Origin: Candidatus Faecalibacterium gallistercoris
GTDB taxonomy: Bacteria; Bacillota; Clostridia; Oscillospirales; Ruminococcaceae
Reading direction: 5' to 3'
DNA length: 54,809 nt
Assembly (NCBI GenBank): GCA_019116585.1
Contig: DXBJ01000050.1
Location: forward strand, 1 to 54,809
The first letter of the stretch is position 1; each line of letters opens with the position of its first letter. Below are positions 25,244 through 34,300 of this stretch, one piece after another. The notes beneath the pieces were generated by a model. It searched no databases and was not told where the DNA came from. It worked only from the letters and a program-made list of their open reading frames with translations. Position numbers and translations under genes: made by a program.

Positions 25244-26161
25244 TTACCCTTCGTAGTGGACCCAGGCCCGCTGGCTCTTGAAGAGCAGCAGCGTTGCCAG
25301 GCCGATGATGGCCACCAGGATCCAGGCCAGCGCGCAGGAATAGCCCATGTGGAAGTTGGCGAAGGCCGACCGGTACAGATACAGCACATAGGTCAGGGTG
25401 CTGTTCATGGGGCCGCCGTCGGTGATGACGTAGCTCTCGGTAAAAACGCGGAAGCCGTTGATGATCTGCTGGATGAGGTTGAAGAAGATGGTGGGGGTGA
25501 GCATGGGCATGGTGATCTTCCAGAACTGGGTAAAGCGGGACGCGCCGTCCATGGAGGCCGACTCATACAGGGACTGGGGGATCTGCTTGAGGCCCGACAA
25601 AAAGACCAGCATACAGGAGCCGAACTGCCACACGCCCATCAGGATGATGACGAACAGGGCGGTGTCGGGGTTGCCCAGCAGAGAGAACTTTTGCTCGATG
25701 CCAAAGACTTCCAGCAGGCTCATCAGGACGCCCTTGTTGCCGAAGATCTGCTTCCAGACCACCGAGACGGCGATGGAGCCGCCCACGATGGAGGGGATAT
25801 AGTAGAGCACCCGGTAGAAGGCCATGCCCATGTGCTTTTTGTTCAGCAGGGTGGCCACAAAGAGGGCGAAGGCCAGCCGCAGCGGCACCATGATAAAGAC
25901 ATAGCGGAAGGTGACGGACATGGCCTGGCGGAAGTTCTGGTCCTGGGTGAAGATCTGGATGTAGTTGTCCAGCCCCACCCAGTCGGGTGCGGACAGCAGG
26001 TTGTAGTTGGTGAAGGAATAGTAGATGGACATGACCGCCGGGACAAGGTACATAAAGACAAACCCGAACAGCCAGGGCGCCAGCAGCAGATAGCCGGTGC
26101 GCAGGTCGCTGCCGCCCCGCCGTTTGTGCCGGGGCGCGGCGGCCGCTTTTGCCGTGAACAT
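25244..26161 (-). CDS. ABC sugar permease (MalF-type)
   Basis: 305 residues, six membrane helices after a basic N-terminus. EAA loop YESASMDGASRFTQFWKITMPMLTP. Pairs with the downstream permease. ATG 26161 follows GTAAGGAGGTTTGCATC. CUT1 family. Confidence 0.94.
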   Translation of the reverse strand: MFTAKAAAAPRHKRRGGSDLRTGYLLLAPWLFGFVFMYLVPAVMSIYYSFTNYNLLSAPDWVGLDNYIQIFTQDQNFRQAMSVTFRYVFIMVPLRLAFALFVATLLNKKHMGMAFYRVLYYIPSIVGGSIAVSVVWKQIFGNKGVLMSLLEVFGIEQKFSLLGNPDTALFVIILMGVWQFGSCMLVFLSGLKQIPQSLYESASMDGASRFTQFWKITMPMLTPTIFFNLIQQIINGFRVFTESYVITDGGPMNSTLTYVLYLYRSAFANFHMGYSCALAWILVAIIGLATLLLFKSQRAWVHYEG

Positions 26162-26224
26162 GATGCAAACCTCCTTACAGTTTGGATGAAAAGGGGGAGG
26201 GCCTCTCCCTCCCCGTGCAAAAGA

Positions 26225-27568
26225 TCAGTTGTTGGCGGCCAGGACGCTGTTTGCCTGCTCATAGAACTGGGCGGCAGCCTCGGCCGGGGTGGCCTGTCCA
26301 TAGAAAACGCTGTAGGCGATGTCCTTGAAATAGGTGTTGATCTCGGAGATGCCGGTGGGATCGGGGGCGGGGGTTTCGCCGCAGTAATCGGCGGCCTCGG
26401 TGGCAAAGTTGAACATCTCCGCCTGCTTGCCGCGCAGCTTGCCCGAACCGACCAGATAGTCGCGGGCCGAGCTGGAGGCGGGGGTGCCGCGCTCGCCCAT
26501 GATGATGTCGTTGGCCTCGTCGCTGTTGACAAACCAGTCGATGAAGCGGGCGCACTCCTCCTTGATCTCGCTGGTCTCGGCCACCGAGAAGAACATGCCG
26601 GGCTTGTACCACAGGGCGGCCTGGCCGGCCTCTTTGACCGGGGGCACCAGCAGTTCAAGGGTGTCGTTGCCGGCGTTGGCGCCGATGTTGGCGAAGTTGT
26701 CCCAGGACTGGTGGAAGGCGGCGTCGCCGGTGATGACGGGGCTGGCCTCGTTGCCCAGGGTGGCGATCTGCTCATACTCGTCGGGATTGGGGGCCGCGCC
26801 GGCGTCGATCAGATCCTTCCACAGCTGGAAGTAGTCGGTCAGGATCTGCTGGTCGTCAAAGCCCAGGCTCTTGTTGTCCGCCGCAAAGAGGGGCACGCCG
26901 TACTGGCGGACCCAGTAATTGAGCAGGTTGGTGTCGATGAAGGCCGACCCGCCGAAACCGTACTTGCCGGTCGTTTCCTTGACGGTCAGGCAGATGGACT
27001 TGAAATCGTCCCAGGTCCAGCCGTTCCGGGGCGGCTCGACGCCGGCTTCCTCCAGGACGGAGGGGTTATAGATGAAAGCCAGCAGGGTGCTTGCCAGGGG
27101 GATGCCCACCAGTTTGCCGTCGATGGTGCCCGAGCCCAGCAGCGCCTCGTCGATGGTGGAAGTGTCCAGAGTGCCGTCCGAAGAATAGCTGCTCAGATCG
27201 GCCAGGGAGCCGTTTTTGGCGTAGGTGGAAATGTACATGTAGTCCATCTGGACGATGTCGGCCATGCCGCCGGTGGCGGTGTCGGTGGCCAGCTTTTCAA
27301 AGTAGCCGTCCCAGCCGGAGGGGGTGGCCTGGAAATGGACGCTGGGGTTCAGCTCGGTGTACTTGTCCAGCAGCTGCTGGGTGTACTCGTGGCGGGACTG
27401 CCCGCCCCACCAGGTGATGCGGATGGTCACATCCCCGCCGGCCGCCGCGGACGCGCCGCCCGCCGCTGCGCCGCTGCCCGACGAAGAGCCGCCGCAGGCG
27501 GCCAGGGCCCCGGCCGCACCGGCCGCGCCCATCACGTTGAGAAACGTTCTGCGAAAGATCTTTTTCAT
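26225..27568 (-). CDS. Extracellular sugar-binding lipoprotein
   Basis: 447 residues from ATG 27568 (CAGGAGGAATCACCACC upstream). The signal MKKIFRRTFLNVMGAAGAAG... has a twin-arginine pair and a lipobox ending LAAC (Cys25), suggesting Tat export with lipid anchoring. Mature part is a bacterial extracellular solute-binding protein family 1 (WWGGQSRHEYTQQLLDKYTELNP, FYEQANSVLAANN at the end). It captures the sugar for the two permeases; with a GH115-like enzyme nearby the ligand may be a glucuronoxylan oligosaccharide, which is inference. Confidence 0.92.
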   Translation of the reverse strand: MKKIFRRTFLNVMGAAGAAGALAACGGSSSGSGAAAGGASAAAGGDVTIRITWWGGQSRHEYTQQLLDKYTELNPSVHFQATPSGWDGYFEKLATDTATGGMADIVQMDYMYISTYAKNGSLADLSSYSSDGTLDTSTIDEALLGSGTIDGKLVGIPLASTLLAFIYNPSVLEEAGVEPPRNGWTWDDFKSICLTVKETTGKYGFGGSAFIDTNLLNYWVRQYGVPLFAADNKSLGFDDQQILTDYFQLWKDLIDAGAAPNPDEYEQIATLGNEASPVITGDAAFHQSWDNFANIGANAGNDTLELLVPPVKEAGQAALWYKPGMFFSVAETSEIKEECARFIDWFVNSDEANDIIMGERGTPASSSARDYLVGSGKLRGKQAEMFNFATEAADYCGETPAPDPTGISEINTYFKDIAYSVFYGQATPAEAAAQFYEQANSVLAANN

Positions 27569-27671
27569 GGTGGTGATTCCTCCTGTATGTTCTTTCCTGC
27601 CGGGCCGCTTGTCCGCGGCCCCTTCCGTTGGCTCTATTCTACCGCGTTTTTTCAAAAACAGAATGGAAAAA

Positions 27672-27706
27672 GCCGGTCTTTCTTTTGGAAAAAAACCGGC
27701 ATTCGT
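27672..27706 (-). terminator. Terminator after response regulator remnant
   Basis: GCCGGT...ACCGGC followed by TTTTTCC on the minus strand, 10 nt past the regulator stop. A weak promoter (TTCTGT-16-TAGAAT) for the binding-protein gene follows. Confidence 0.8.
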
Positions 27707-27714
27707 CCTGCGTG

Positions 27715-28640
27715 CTATTTGAGTCTGTTCCGGTAATCGGTGGGGGTCACGCCGCAGACTTTGCGGAACACCTTACTGAAATACTGCCCGTCCAGCGGGT
27801 AGCCCACCAGCTCGGCCAGGCGGCTGATCTTCATGTCAGGCTGGTATTCCAGCAGACGGCAGGCCAGCCGGATGCGGCACTGTTCGAGATAGACGGAAAA
27901 GCGCCTGCCCGTCAGCTGGGAAAAGACCCGCCGCAAATGGTCCTCGCTGACATACAGCCGCTCCTGCGCGATCCGCTGCAGGCTGAAGTCCGGGTCGCCC
28001 AGGTTTTCATAAATGGCAAGGAATATTTCCCGGCTGCGCTCGTCGGGGCAGGGCAGGCCCCAGGCCGCCGTCAGCGCCCCGGCCCACCCGGCCAGGGTGG
28101 CGGACGGCGCGGGCTTGTCGGCAAAGAGCAGCTTCCAGGCCAGGGCGCAGAGCTGTTGCTGCTGGCGAAGGCCGAAGCCCTTTGCTTCCATCTTCAAAAA
28201 GGCCAGCGCCAGTTCCTGCACCAGCGCCTCATACCCCGCCGCCTGCCGCAGGGCGTCGAAATCGAACACTTCCCCCACCGTCTCGGGCAGGAACGCAGTA
28301 CGCCCGGGGCGGAGCAGTCCCTCCGCGCCCGCGTCCATATTCAGCCCCAACAGCTCCTGCACCTGCCGGAACAGCAAAGGCAGCTCTTCCAGCGTCCCCA
28401 CCCGGCTGGCCGCCGAGAGCATGGGCGCCTGCTCGAACCGCTTGAATTCCTTTTTCAGGCACTGGACCGCCGTCTCCGCCCTGCGGTCCGCCATGGCGTC
28501 CGCCAGGACCAGGACGTCCCGGTCTACGCCGGCCGTCATCAGCAGGGCGCCGTCGGGCAGCAGGTCTCCCAGCATATTGCCGATCACATACCGTTCCAGC
28601 GCGTCAAAGCCGCCTGTAAGCCGGATGAGCCCTTCCCCCA
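27715..28640 (-). pseudogene. YesN/AraC response regulator lacking its receiver domain
   Basis: About 305 residues remain: a long linker and a C-terminal AraC double helix-turn-helix (DFSLQRIAQERLYVSEDHLRRVFSQLTGRRFSVYL, then ISRLAELVGYPLDGQYFSKVFRKVCGVTPTDYRNRLK). YesN-type regulators are some 500 residues with an N-terminal receiver domain. Here coding begins abruptly at ...LIRLTGGFDALERYV beside IS sequence (28630 onward), and no native start is left. The phosphorylation site for the locus kinase is therefore gone. Without it, the locus is probably silent or constitutive. Confidence 0.88.
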
Positions 28641-29583
28641 AAAACGGACACAAAACAGGAGGAAAAAGCTGAATAAAATGCAGAGATAAGGTGTACTGCA
28701 GTCAGGCGGCGGAAGCAGCAAGTTCGGCTTCAAAACTTGCAGGTGAACGCCAGCCAAGGGCAGAATGGGGGCGGATGGTATTGTAAAAGGCTTCGAGATA
28801 GGCAAATACGTCGTCCTGTGCAGCTGCCCTTGTAGGATAGTGCTTGAGGTGGACCAGCTCACACTTAAGGCAGCTGAAGAAGTTCTCCGCAACGGCGTTG
28901 TCATAGGGGTCGCCGCGGCGGGACATACTCTGCCGGATACCATAAGTTTCCAGGCGCTCCCGGTAGGCCCGGGCGGCATATTGGACACCTCGGTCGCTGT
29001 GAAAAATCAGACCTCTGGCGGGCTTGCGGCGACGATACGCCATATCCAGGGCTGCCAGCGTCAGCTGGGTATCGATTCTGTCTGAGAAGGCGTAACCGAC
29101 GATCTTACGTGTACACAGGTCTTTGACAATGGCTAAATAGAGCCAGCCTTCCCCGGTGGGAATGTAAGTAATATCTCCCACCCAGGCCTGGTCAGGCCGG
29201 TCGAAGGAAAAGTCCCGCTGCAAAAGGTTGGGCGCAATGGGATGGCTGTGATTGGAATGGGTCGTCTTTTTATAAGACCTCCTGCGTACCGAGGAGATCC
29301 CGGCCAGGCGCATCTGACGGTGTACCCGTTTGCGGGAGCAGCCAAATTCCGGCTTCAGCAGCCGGTACAGGCTGTCCAGCCCCAGGGCCGGATACTTCTC
29401 ATGCAGTTCGATCAGCCGGCGCCGAATCGCCTGGTTTTGCAGCCTGCGCCTGCAGGTCTTCTCTGCCTTCCAGCCGTAATACCCGCTGCGGGATACCTCC
29501 AATACCCGGCATGCCTGTTCCACAGAGGCTCCCTGACGCTTGAGCGTCTGGACGCAGCGGTATCTCTCCTCTAATGTGAACTA
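28630..29583 (-). mobile_element. IS3-family element, partial (orfA missing)
   Basis: Outer end at about 28630 (GAGCCCTTCCCC..., then aaaaacggacac). Holds orfB complete to its stop but no orfA. Its right side runs at about 29580 into an inverted partial copy. It removed the 5' part of the response regulator gene. Confidence 0.85.
28702..29580 (-). pseudogene. IS3-family transposase OrfB, no start of its own
   Basis: 292 open codons. Begins FTLEERYRCVQTLKRQGASV (HTH_21 region EQACRVLEVSRSGYYGW), then the rve integrase core with DDE residues in GDITYIPTG, FHSDRGVQY and NAVAENFFSCLK, ending HSALGWRSPASFEAEL. Directly upstream is a TAG and then the inverted copy; in intact IS3 elements this part is made by frameshifting from OrfA, which is absent. 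GTG at 29523 is the only in-frame start. Catalytic residues are intact. Confidence 0.9.
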
Positions 29584-29815
29584 GTCCACCTCAAGCACTA
29601 TCCTACAAGGGCAGCTGCACAGGACGATGTCTTTGCCTATCTCGAAGCCTTTTACAACACCATCCGTCCCCATTCTGCCCTCGGCTGGCGTTCGCCTGCG
29701 AGTTTTGAAGCTGAACTTGCCGCTTCCGCCGCCTGATTGCAGTACACCTTATCTCTCTACATTTTATTCAGCTTTTTCCTCCTGTTTTGTGTCCGTTTTT
29801 GGGGAAGGGCTCATT
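29584..29815 (+). mobile_element. Inverted 3' end of a second IS3 copy
   Basis: Reverse-complement image of 28630-28862 with several silent differences. It encodes the same last 51 residues (VHLKHYPTRAAAQDDVFAYL to ...EAELAASAA, stop at about 29736) and the same outer end. So two diverged copies are joined head to head, the second reduced to its tail. Confidence 0.88.
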
Positions 29816-29938
29816 CTCGTACAGCCAGTCGTAGTCCATGACTTTCTCGATTTTTCGCAGCAGATGCGCCTTTGGCACCAGCATATCGATGTCTACCACC
29901 ATTGCCTCTTTCCGCGCGTCTTTTTTCCATTTCTCCAT
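29816..29938 (-). pseudogene. IS1182-like transposase, N-terminal fragment
   Basis: From ATG 29938: MEKWKKDARKEAMVVDIDML, then VPKAHLLRKIEKVMDYDWLYE, the conserved N-terminus of IS1182-group DDE transposases. It is cut after 41 residues by the IS3 end. Upstream (29949-29980) is a hairpin CCCCCGTTTC/GAAACGGGGG close to the original IS end. Another, older insertion target. Confidence 0.8.
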
Positions 29939-30004
29939 AAAAGCACCCCCGTTTCTTTTATTATACAGGAAACGGGGGATATTGCACCAGTTTTTTGACA
30001 AACT

Positions 30005-30032
30005 GAGGGACAGGCTTTGGAGCCTGTCCCTC
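30005..30032 (-). terminator. Hairpin after flavin reductase gene
   Basis: GAGGGACAGGCT...AGCCTGTCCCTC, about 40 nt past the stop at 30074. T-rich sequence follows weakly on the minus strand; a likely terminator. Confidence 0.6.
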
Positions 30033-30073
30033 TCGGTTGGCTTTGCCGCCGGCCAGCGGCGGGATGGATAGAG

Positions 30074-31837
30074 TTATGCGGCAGCCGATTCTTCCGCGAT
30101 GGCGTTGGCGGCGTTGCGGCCGGCGATCTTGCCAAAGCAGACCGACTGCGAGTAACCGCCCGACTGCCAGGTGACCTCGCCTGCGCCGTACAGGTCGGGG
30201 ACCACGCTGCCGTCCTCATACAGAGCCTGTGCAAACTCATTGCAGCCCAAGCCGCCCTTGGTCATGTGGTCGGCGGACTCCACCTGCACGGCAAAGAAGG
30301 GAGCCAGGTCGATGGTGTCGGTGGGTTCAGCGCCCAGAGGATCGGCGGTGCCGTTTGCAGCGGCGTTATAGGTGTCAATGGAAGCCTGCAGCGCATCCGC
30401 GGGGACACCCATCTGCTCGGCCAGTTCCTCAATGGTATCGGCTTCCAGCCAGTAGCCCAGACGGGTCTGCTTACGCAGGCGGCCGTCGGTCTCCAGACCC
30501 TTGGAGTCGATCACCATCCAGGTGGTGTCCTGCTCCAGCAGAGTGGTGCCCAGATCCAGACCGCTGAGGGTCTTTTCACCCATGAACCGCTCGCCGCTGC
30601 CGTTGACCAGAACAAAGTTCTGTCCGGAAGAGGTCAGGTCGCGGCGGGGCTTCAGGATGTAGGAGAAAACGCTCATCCGGTCCATGTTCTGGAGCATCAT
30701 GCCGTTTTCCTCAAAGACTTTGACAAAGTCGCCGGTATTGCTCATCTGGTTGGAGGTGTTGAGCACCTCGTAGCCGGGAGCGTATTCCGCCAACAATTCC
30801 TTGTTGGCGCAGAAGCCGCCGGTGGCTACAATGGTCTTTTTGGCCAGGATGTCGTAGCTCTCATTGTGATTGGTCTGGACCGAGACGCCCGCCACGCGGT
30901 CGCCGTCCCAGACAAAGTCCACGCCGGCGGTGCCGGTGCGGATGTCCACACCCAGCTCATAGGCCAGCTTTTCCATGTTGTCCATGATGGTCTCGCCGGC
31001 GTAGGTGTCGGCATCCACCATGTGGTTGCCCAGGCCGTAGGTATAGTTCAGCTCGGTGCCCATATCGCGCAGCCAGGCGTCGGTGGTGAACTCTTCTTCA
31101 CCCCAGACCTGCACCCGCTCGGCGGTCTCGCCGGAGTCGGCGTAGTCGCGCAGGAAGTCGTCCAAGGTGTACTCAATGCCGGCTTCCTCCATGGCCTGGG
31201 AGCCGTACAGATCGAAGAAGTTCATATCCAGCTTGCCGTTGCCGCCCAAAATATCCAGCTTCTCCACCACGATGACGTTCAGGTCCGGGTTGGTCTGCTT
31301 GGCCACCACGGCGGCGGACAGGCCGGCGGGGCCGCCGCCGATCACCACGATGTCGCACTCTGCGTTCTCGAGGGTGGTGGGCGCGTACTCGATGCCGGCG
31401 TTGGTGGCAAAGGTGATCTCAGGGGCTTCCAGCCCGGCGGCCGCCATGGCGTTGGCCACGGCTGCCTTGACGCCGAAGCTGGTGAAGGTGGCCCCCGATA
31501 CGGAATCGACCACCGGGCTGTTGGCCTCGACGATCCGCTCCTCGATCACGGGGAAAGCCCGGCTGATGATGGCGGAAGTGTCGTGGTTGTCGCCCAGCTC
31601 GATGTCGGTGATCTTGCCGGCGTCAAAGGTGACGGTGACGGTCAGGTCGCGGTCGTAGCTGGGTGCGGTGCCCTCGAAGCTGCCGCTGACCGACGCGGGG
31701 TCAACGGTGGAGGCCGGCGCGCTGCTGCTGGGCGCTGCCGAACTGGCGGTGCTGGAGGACGAGCCGCCGCAGCCCGCCAGGGACAGCAGCATGCCCGCCG
31801 ACAGCACAGCTGCCAGTGCGCGGGACAGTTTTTTCAT
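30074..31837 (-). CDS. Surface flavoprotein reductase (FMN_bind + FAD fumarate-reductase-like)
   Basis: 588 residues from ATG 31837 (AAAGGAGAATGTACC upstream). Lipoprotein signal with LAGC (Cys23), then a Ser-rich linker, an FMN_bind domain (about 50-135) with SGATFTS at 114-120, the site where ApbE-type enzymes attach FMN to Thr, and a FAD domain (VVIGGGPAGLSAA near 165) ending in GGLGCNEFAQAL and NAIAEESAAA. This is the architecture of extracellular fumarate/urocanate/cinnamate-type reductases of Gram-positives, used as electron sinks in anaerobic respiration. The acceptor cannot be told from sequence. Single-gene unit with an extended -10 promoter at 31892-31899. Confidence 0.92.
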   Translation of the reverse strand: MKKLSRALAAVLSAGMLLSLAGCGGSSSSTASSAAPSSSAPASTVDPASVSGSFEGTAPSYDRDLTVTVTFDAGKITDIELGDNHDTSAIISRAFPVIEERIVEANSPVVDSVSGATFTSFGVKAAVANAMAAAGLEAPEITFATNAGIEYAPTTLENAECDIVVIGGGPAGLSAAVVAKQTNPDLNVIVVEKLDILGGNGKLDMNFFDLYGSQAMEEAGIEYTLDDFLRDYADSGETAERVQVWGEEEFTTDAWLRDMGTELNYTYGLGNHMVDADTYAGETIMDNMEKLAYELGVDIRTGTAGVDFVWDGDRVAGVSVQTNHNESYDILAKKTIVATGGFCANKELLAEYAPGYEVLNTSNQMSNTGDFVKVFEENGMMLQNMDRMSVFSYILKPRRDLTSSGQNFVLVNGSGERFMGEKTLSGLDLGTTLLEQDTTWMVIDSKGLETDGRLRKQTRLGYWLEADTIEELAEQMGVPADALQASIDTYNAAANGTADPLGAEPTDTIDLAPFFAVQVESADHMTKGGLGCNEFAQALYEDGSVVPDLYGAGEVTWQSGGYSQSVCFGKIAGRNAANAIAEESAAA

Positions 31838-31862
31838 GGTACATTCTCCTTTCTGTTGAGAA

Positions 31863-31899
31863 GGGCGGATCGGTCCGCCCTCTTTACGCTCATTATAGC
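31863..31899 (-). promoter_or_regulatory. Promoter and leader hairpin of flavin reductase
   Basis: Extended -10 TGCTATAAT (31900-31892) without a matching -35, then a short hairpin GGGCGGA-CCGA-TCCGCCC (31880-31863) just ahead of the ribosome site. The hairpin could tune translation. Confidence 0.55.
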
Positions 31900-31900
31900 A

Positions 31901-32059
31901 CGGGCGTTTCAAAATGGGTAGTGCAAAAAGCAAAATGCGATCGGATTGTAACCATTGCCCGAAATGCGGGCCGGAATTTGTAAGCTGTTACAAATATGTG
32001 AAAAAACGCCCGCCGCGCCGGCGCAGAAAAGAAAAAATCCCGCTCCGGTCATTTTCCTC
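31901..32059. other. Divergent spacer, reductase / rpmE
   Basis: About 160 nt, A-rich in part. No gene or recognised element seen apart from the flanking promoters. Confidence 0.4.
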
Positions 32060-32087
32060 TTGCATTTTTTTGAATTCGTGCTATACT
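32060..32087 (+). promoter_or_regulatory. rpmE promoter
   Basis: TTGCAT (32060-32065), 16 nt, TATACT (32082-32087). The 110-nt leader that follows is long for one small gene and may carry an L31 autoregulatory structure; not resolved. Confidence 0.7.
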
Positions 32088-32203
32088 ATTACAGCAATCG
32101 TTCCCAAGGCCGCTCGACGGGGTAGCCGAAATTGAAGGTTGTGATGGGCGCATACATTGAATATGGCCCCTATTCGTCAGAACCAGAAATGAGGTGAAAA
32201 GCT

Positions 32204-32404
32204 ATGAAACAGGGTATCCATCCCAACTACGTTGACTGCACCATCACCTGCGCGTGCGGCAACGTGATCAAGACCCGCTCCACCAAGCCCGAGATCCACG
32301 TTGAAATCTGCTCCAAGTGCCATCCTTTCTACACTGGCAAGCAGAAGCTAGTCGATACCGGCGGACGTGTGGACCGCTTCAATCGCCGCTTTGGCCGCAA
32401 GTAA
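32204..32404 (+). CDS. rpmE: 50S ribosomal protein L31
   Basis: 66 residues, [20 protein letters not shown]..., with the four cysteines of the zinc-binding form (C12, C16, C18 region, then CSKC) and the C-terminal [22 protein letters not shown] preceded by AATGAGGTGAAAAGCT. Monocistronic, ended by the hairpin at 32424. Confidence 0.96.
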   Translation: MKQGIHPNYVDCTITCACGNVIKTRSTKPEIHVEICSKCHPFYTGKQKLVDTGGRVDRFNRRFGRK

Positions 32405-32423
32405 TTGCATCAACGCGCACTAT

Positions 32424-32454
32424 CGCCGCTCTCCGTTTCGGGGGGCGGCGTTTT
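32424..32454 (+). terminator. rpmE terminator
   Basis: CGCCGC...GCGGCG followed by TTTTG, 20 nt after the stop. Confidence 0.8.
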
Positions 32455-32467
32455 GATGTACAGGGCC

Positions 32468-32506
32468 AGGTCCAGACCGTGCGGATTCGTCCGGTCTGGA
32501 CCTTTT
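32468..32506 (+). terminator. Second strong hairpin after rpmE
   Basis: AGGTCCAGACCG/CGGTCTGGACCT followed by TTTTCTG. A tandem terminator, or the end of a short transcript starting after the first one. Confidence 0.75.
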
Positions 32507-32663
32507 CTGCATTTCTGCGCGCGGGGACGGGAACCTTAATTTTTGCCTGCGTTCATCCTTCTGCCTTATTTTGAACACATTTGGGCCCTACACTTACCAG
32601 TGATCCCCTGGGGCGCGGCGGCAAAGCCGTGCGGCCCCTCTGAGACGAAAGGAGTTTTTGCCA

Positions 32664-33416
32664 GTGATCGAAGTTTCCCATTTGACGCGGATGTACGGCG
32701 TGCGGGCGGCGGTGAAAGACCTGTCTTTCACGGTGGAGGACGGGCAGATCTACGGCCTGCTGGGGCCCAACGGCGCGGGCAAGTCCACCATTATGAACAT
32801 CCTGGCGGGCTATCTGGCCGCCACCAGCGGGACGGTGACGGTCTGCGGCCACCCGCTGCCCGAGGAGGCGGCCGCCGCCCGGGCCTGTATCGGCTACCTG
32901 CCCGAGACGCCGCCCCTCTACCCCGAGATGACGGTGGAGGAATACCTCCGGTTTGCCGCAGCCCTGAAAGGGGTGCGGCGGGGCGAGCGGGCGGCCCAGG
33001 TGGAGCAGGCCGCCCGCCGCACCGGGCTGGCGGGGGTGATGCCGCGGCTGATCCGCAACCTGTCCAAGGGGTACCGCCAGCGGGTGGGCATCGCCCAGGC
33101 CCTGCTGGGCAGCCCCTCCATCATCATCCTGGATGAGCCCACCGTGGGCCTTGACCCGGCCCAGGTGATTGAGATCCGCCGCCTGATCCAGCAGCTGGGC
33201 AAAAGCCACACCGTTATCCTGTCCAGCCACATCCTCAGCGAGGTGCAGGCCGTCTGCACCCGGGTGCTGATCCTGTCCCACGGGCAGCTGGCGGCCAGCG
33301 GCGACCTGGCCAGCCTGACCGCCGGCGGCAGCCTGGAAGAACGCTTCCTGGAGCTGACCGGCGGCGAAAGTGAGGAAGAGTCCATCACCGGCACAGGGGA
33401 GGAGGATGCGACATGA
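32664..33416 (+). CDS. ABC transporter ATPase (GldA-like)
   Basis: 250 residues from GTG 32664, nine bases after GGAG; a TTG at 32658 is too close to that site. Walker A GPNGAGKST, signature LSKGYRQRVGIAQ, Walker B IIILDEPTVGLDP, H-loop SSHILSE. C-terminal tail GESEEESITGTGEEDAT is acidic. First of four coupled genes (ATPase, permease, auxiliary GldG-like, DUF4340) that resemble the Gld ABC system of Bacteroidetes but are widespread in Clostridia, where the cargo is unknown. Confidence 0.92.
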   Translation: MIEVSHLTRMYGVRAAVKDLSFTVEDGQIYGLLGPNGAGKSTIMNILAGYLAATSGTVTVCGHPLPEEAAAARACIGYLPETPPLYPEMTVEEYLRFAAALKGVRRGERAAQVEQAARRTGLAGVMPRLIRNLSKGYRQRVGIAQALLGSPSIIILDEPTVGLDPAQVIEIRRLIQQLGKSHTVILSSHILSEVQAVCTRVLILSHGQLAASGDLASLTAGGSLEERFLELTGGESEEESITGTGEEDAT

Positions 33417-34285
33417 CGGCGATTTTTGTGCGGGAGGTGCGCAGCGCCTTTTCCGGGATGATGGGCTGGCTGCTGACCGCCTTTCTGGTGGCGGCGTCCG
33501 GCCTGTACTTTATGGCCAACAACCTGGGTTTTGGCCTGACCGACTTCGGCTACTACACATTGTACCAGACCTCTTTTGTCCTGCTGGTGTATGTGCCGGT
33601 GCTGGCCATGCGCAGCCTGGCAGGGGAGCGGCACGCCCGCACCGACCAGCTGCTGCTGACCAGCCCGGTGCCGGCCTGGGGCATCGTGCTGGGCAAATAC
33701 CTGGCCATGTGCGCGGTGTTTGCCCTGCCCTGCCTGGCGGATGCGGCCATGATCCTGGCGCTGCGGCTGCTGGGCTCCACCGGCACGGCGCTGGCATCCA
33801 ATTTCGCCAGCCTGCTGGGCTATTACCTGCTGGGCTGCGCCGCCATCGCCCTGTGCGAGTGGATCTCGGGCCTGACCGAAAACCAGATCGTGGCGGCGGT
33901 GCTGGGCTTTGCGGCCCTGCTGCTGGCCTTCCTGATGCCCAGCCTGCGCAGCCTGTTCAGCGCCGGCAGCGCCGCGGCCCTGGTGATTTTTACCCTGCTG
34001 GCGGCGGGCGCATCCGTCCTGGCCGGGCTGCGCAGCCGCAGCCTGACGCTGGGCTGCGTCCTGTTTGCGGTGCTGGCGGCGGGGATCTCGGCGCTGTTCC
34101 TGTTCCGCAGCGGGTGGCTGACCGGGGCTTTCAGCGCGGTGCTGGAGGCGCTGTGCCTGTTTGCGCCCTTTGAGCGGTTCGTCAACGGCAGTTTTTCGGT
34201 GCAGGCGGTGGTCTATTACCTCAGCGCGGCGGGGCTGTTCCTGTTCTTTGCGGCGCAGGGGCTCGAAAAGCGCCGCTGGGTCTGA
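33413..34285 (+). CDS. ABC-2 permease (GldF-like)
   Basis: 290 residues with six or more membrane helices. ATG overlaps the ATPase stop (ATGA). N-terminal IFVREVRSAFSGMMGWLLTA and the SLAGERHARTDQLLLTSPV loop are characteristic of GldF/NosY-like ABC-2 permeases. Works with the ATPase just upstream. Confidence 0.9.
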   Translation: MTAIFVREVRSAFSGMMGWLLTAFLVAASGLYFMANNLGFGLTDFGYYTLYQTSFVLLVYVPVLAMRSLAGERHARTDQLLLTSPVPAWGIVLGKYLAMCAVFALPCLADAAMILALRLLGSTGTALASNFASLLGYYLLGCAAIALCEWISGLTENQIVAAVLGFAALLLAFLMPSLRSLFSAGSAAALVIFTLLAAGASVLAGLRSRSLTLGCVLFAVLAAGISALFLFRSGWLTGAFSAVLEALCLFAPFERFVNGSFSVQAVVYYLSAAGLFLFFAAQGLEKRRWV

Positions 34286-34300
34286 CAGGGGGTGCAGGGA

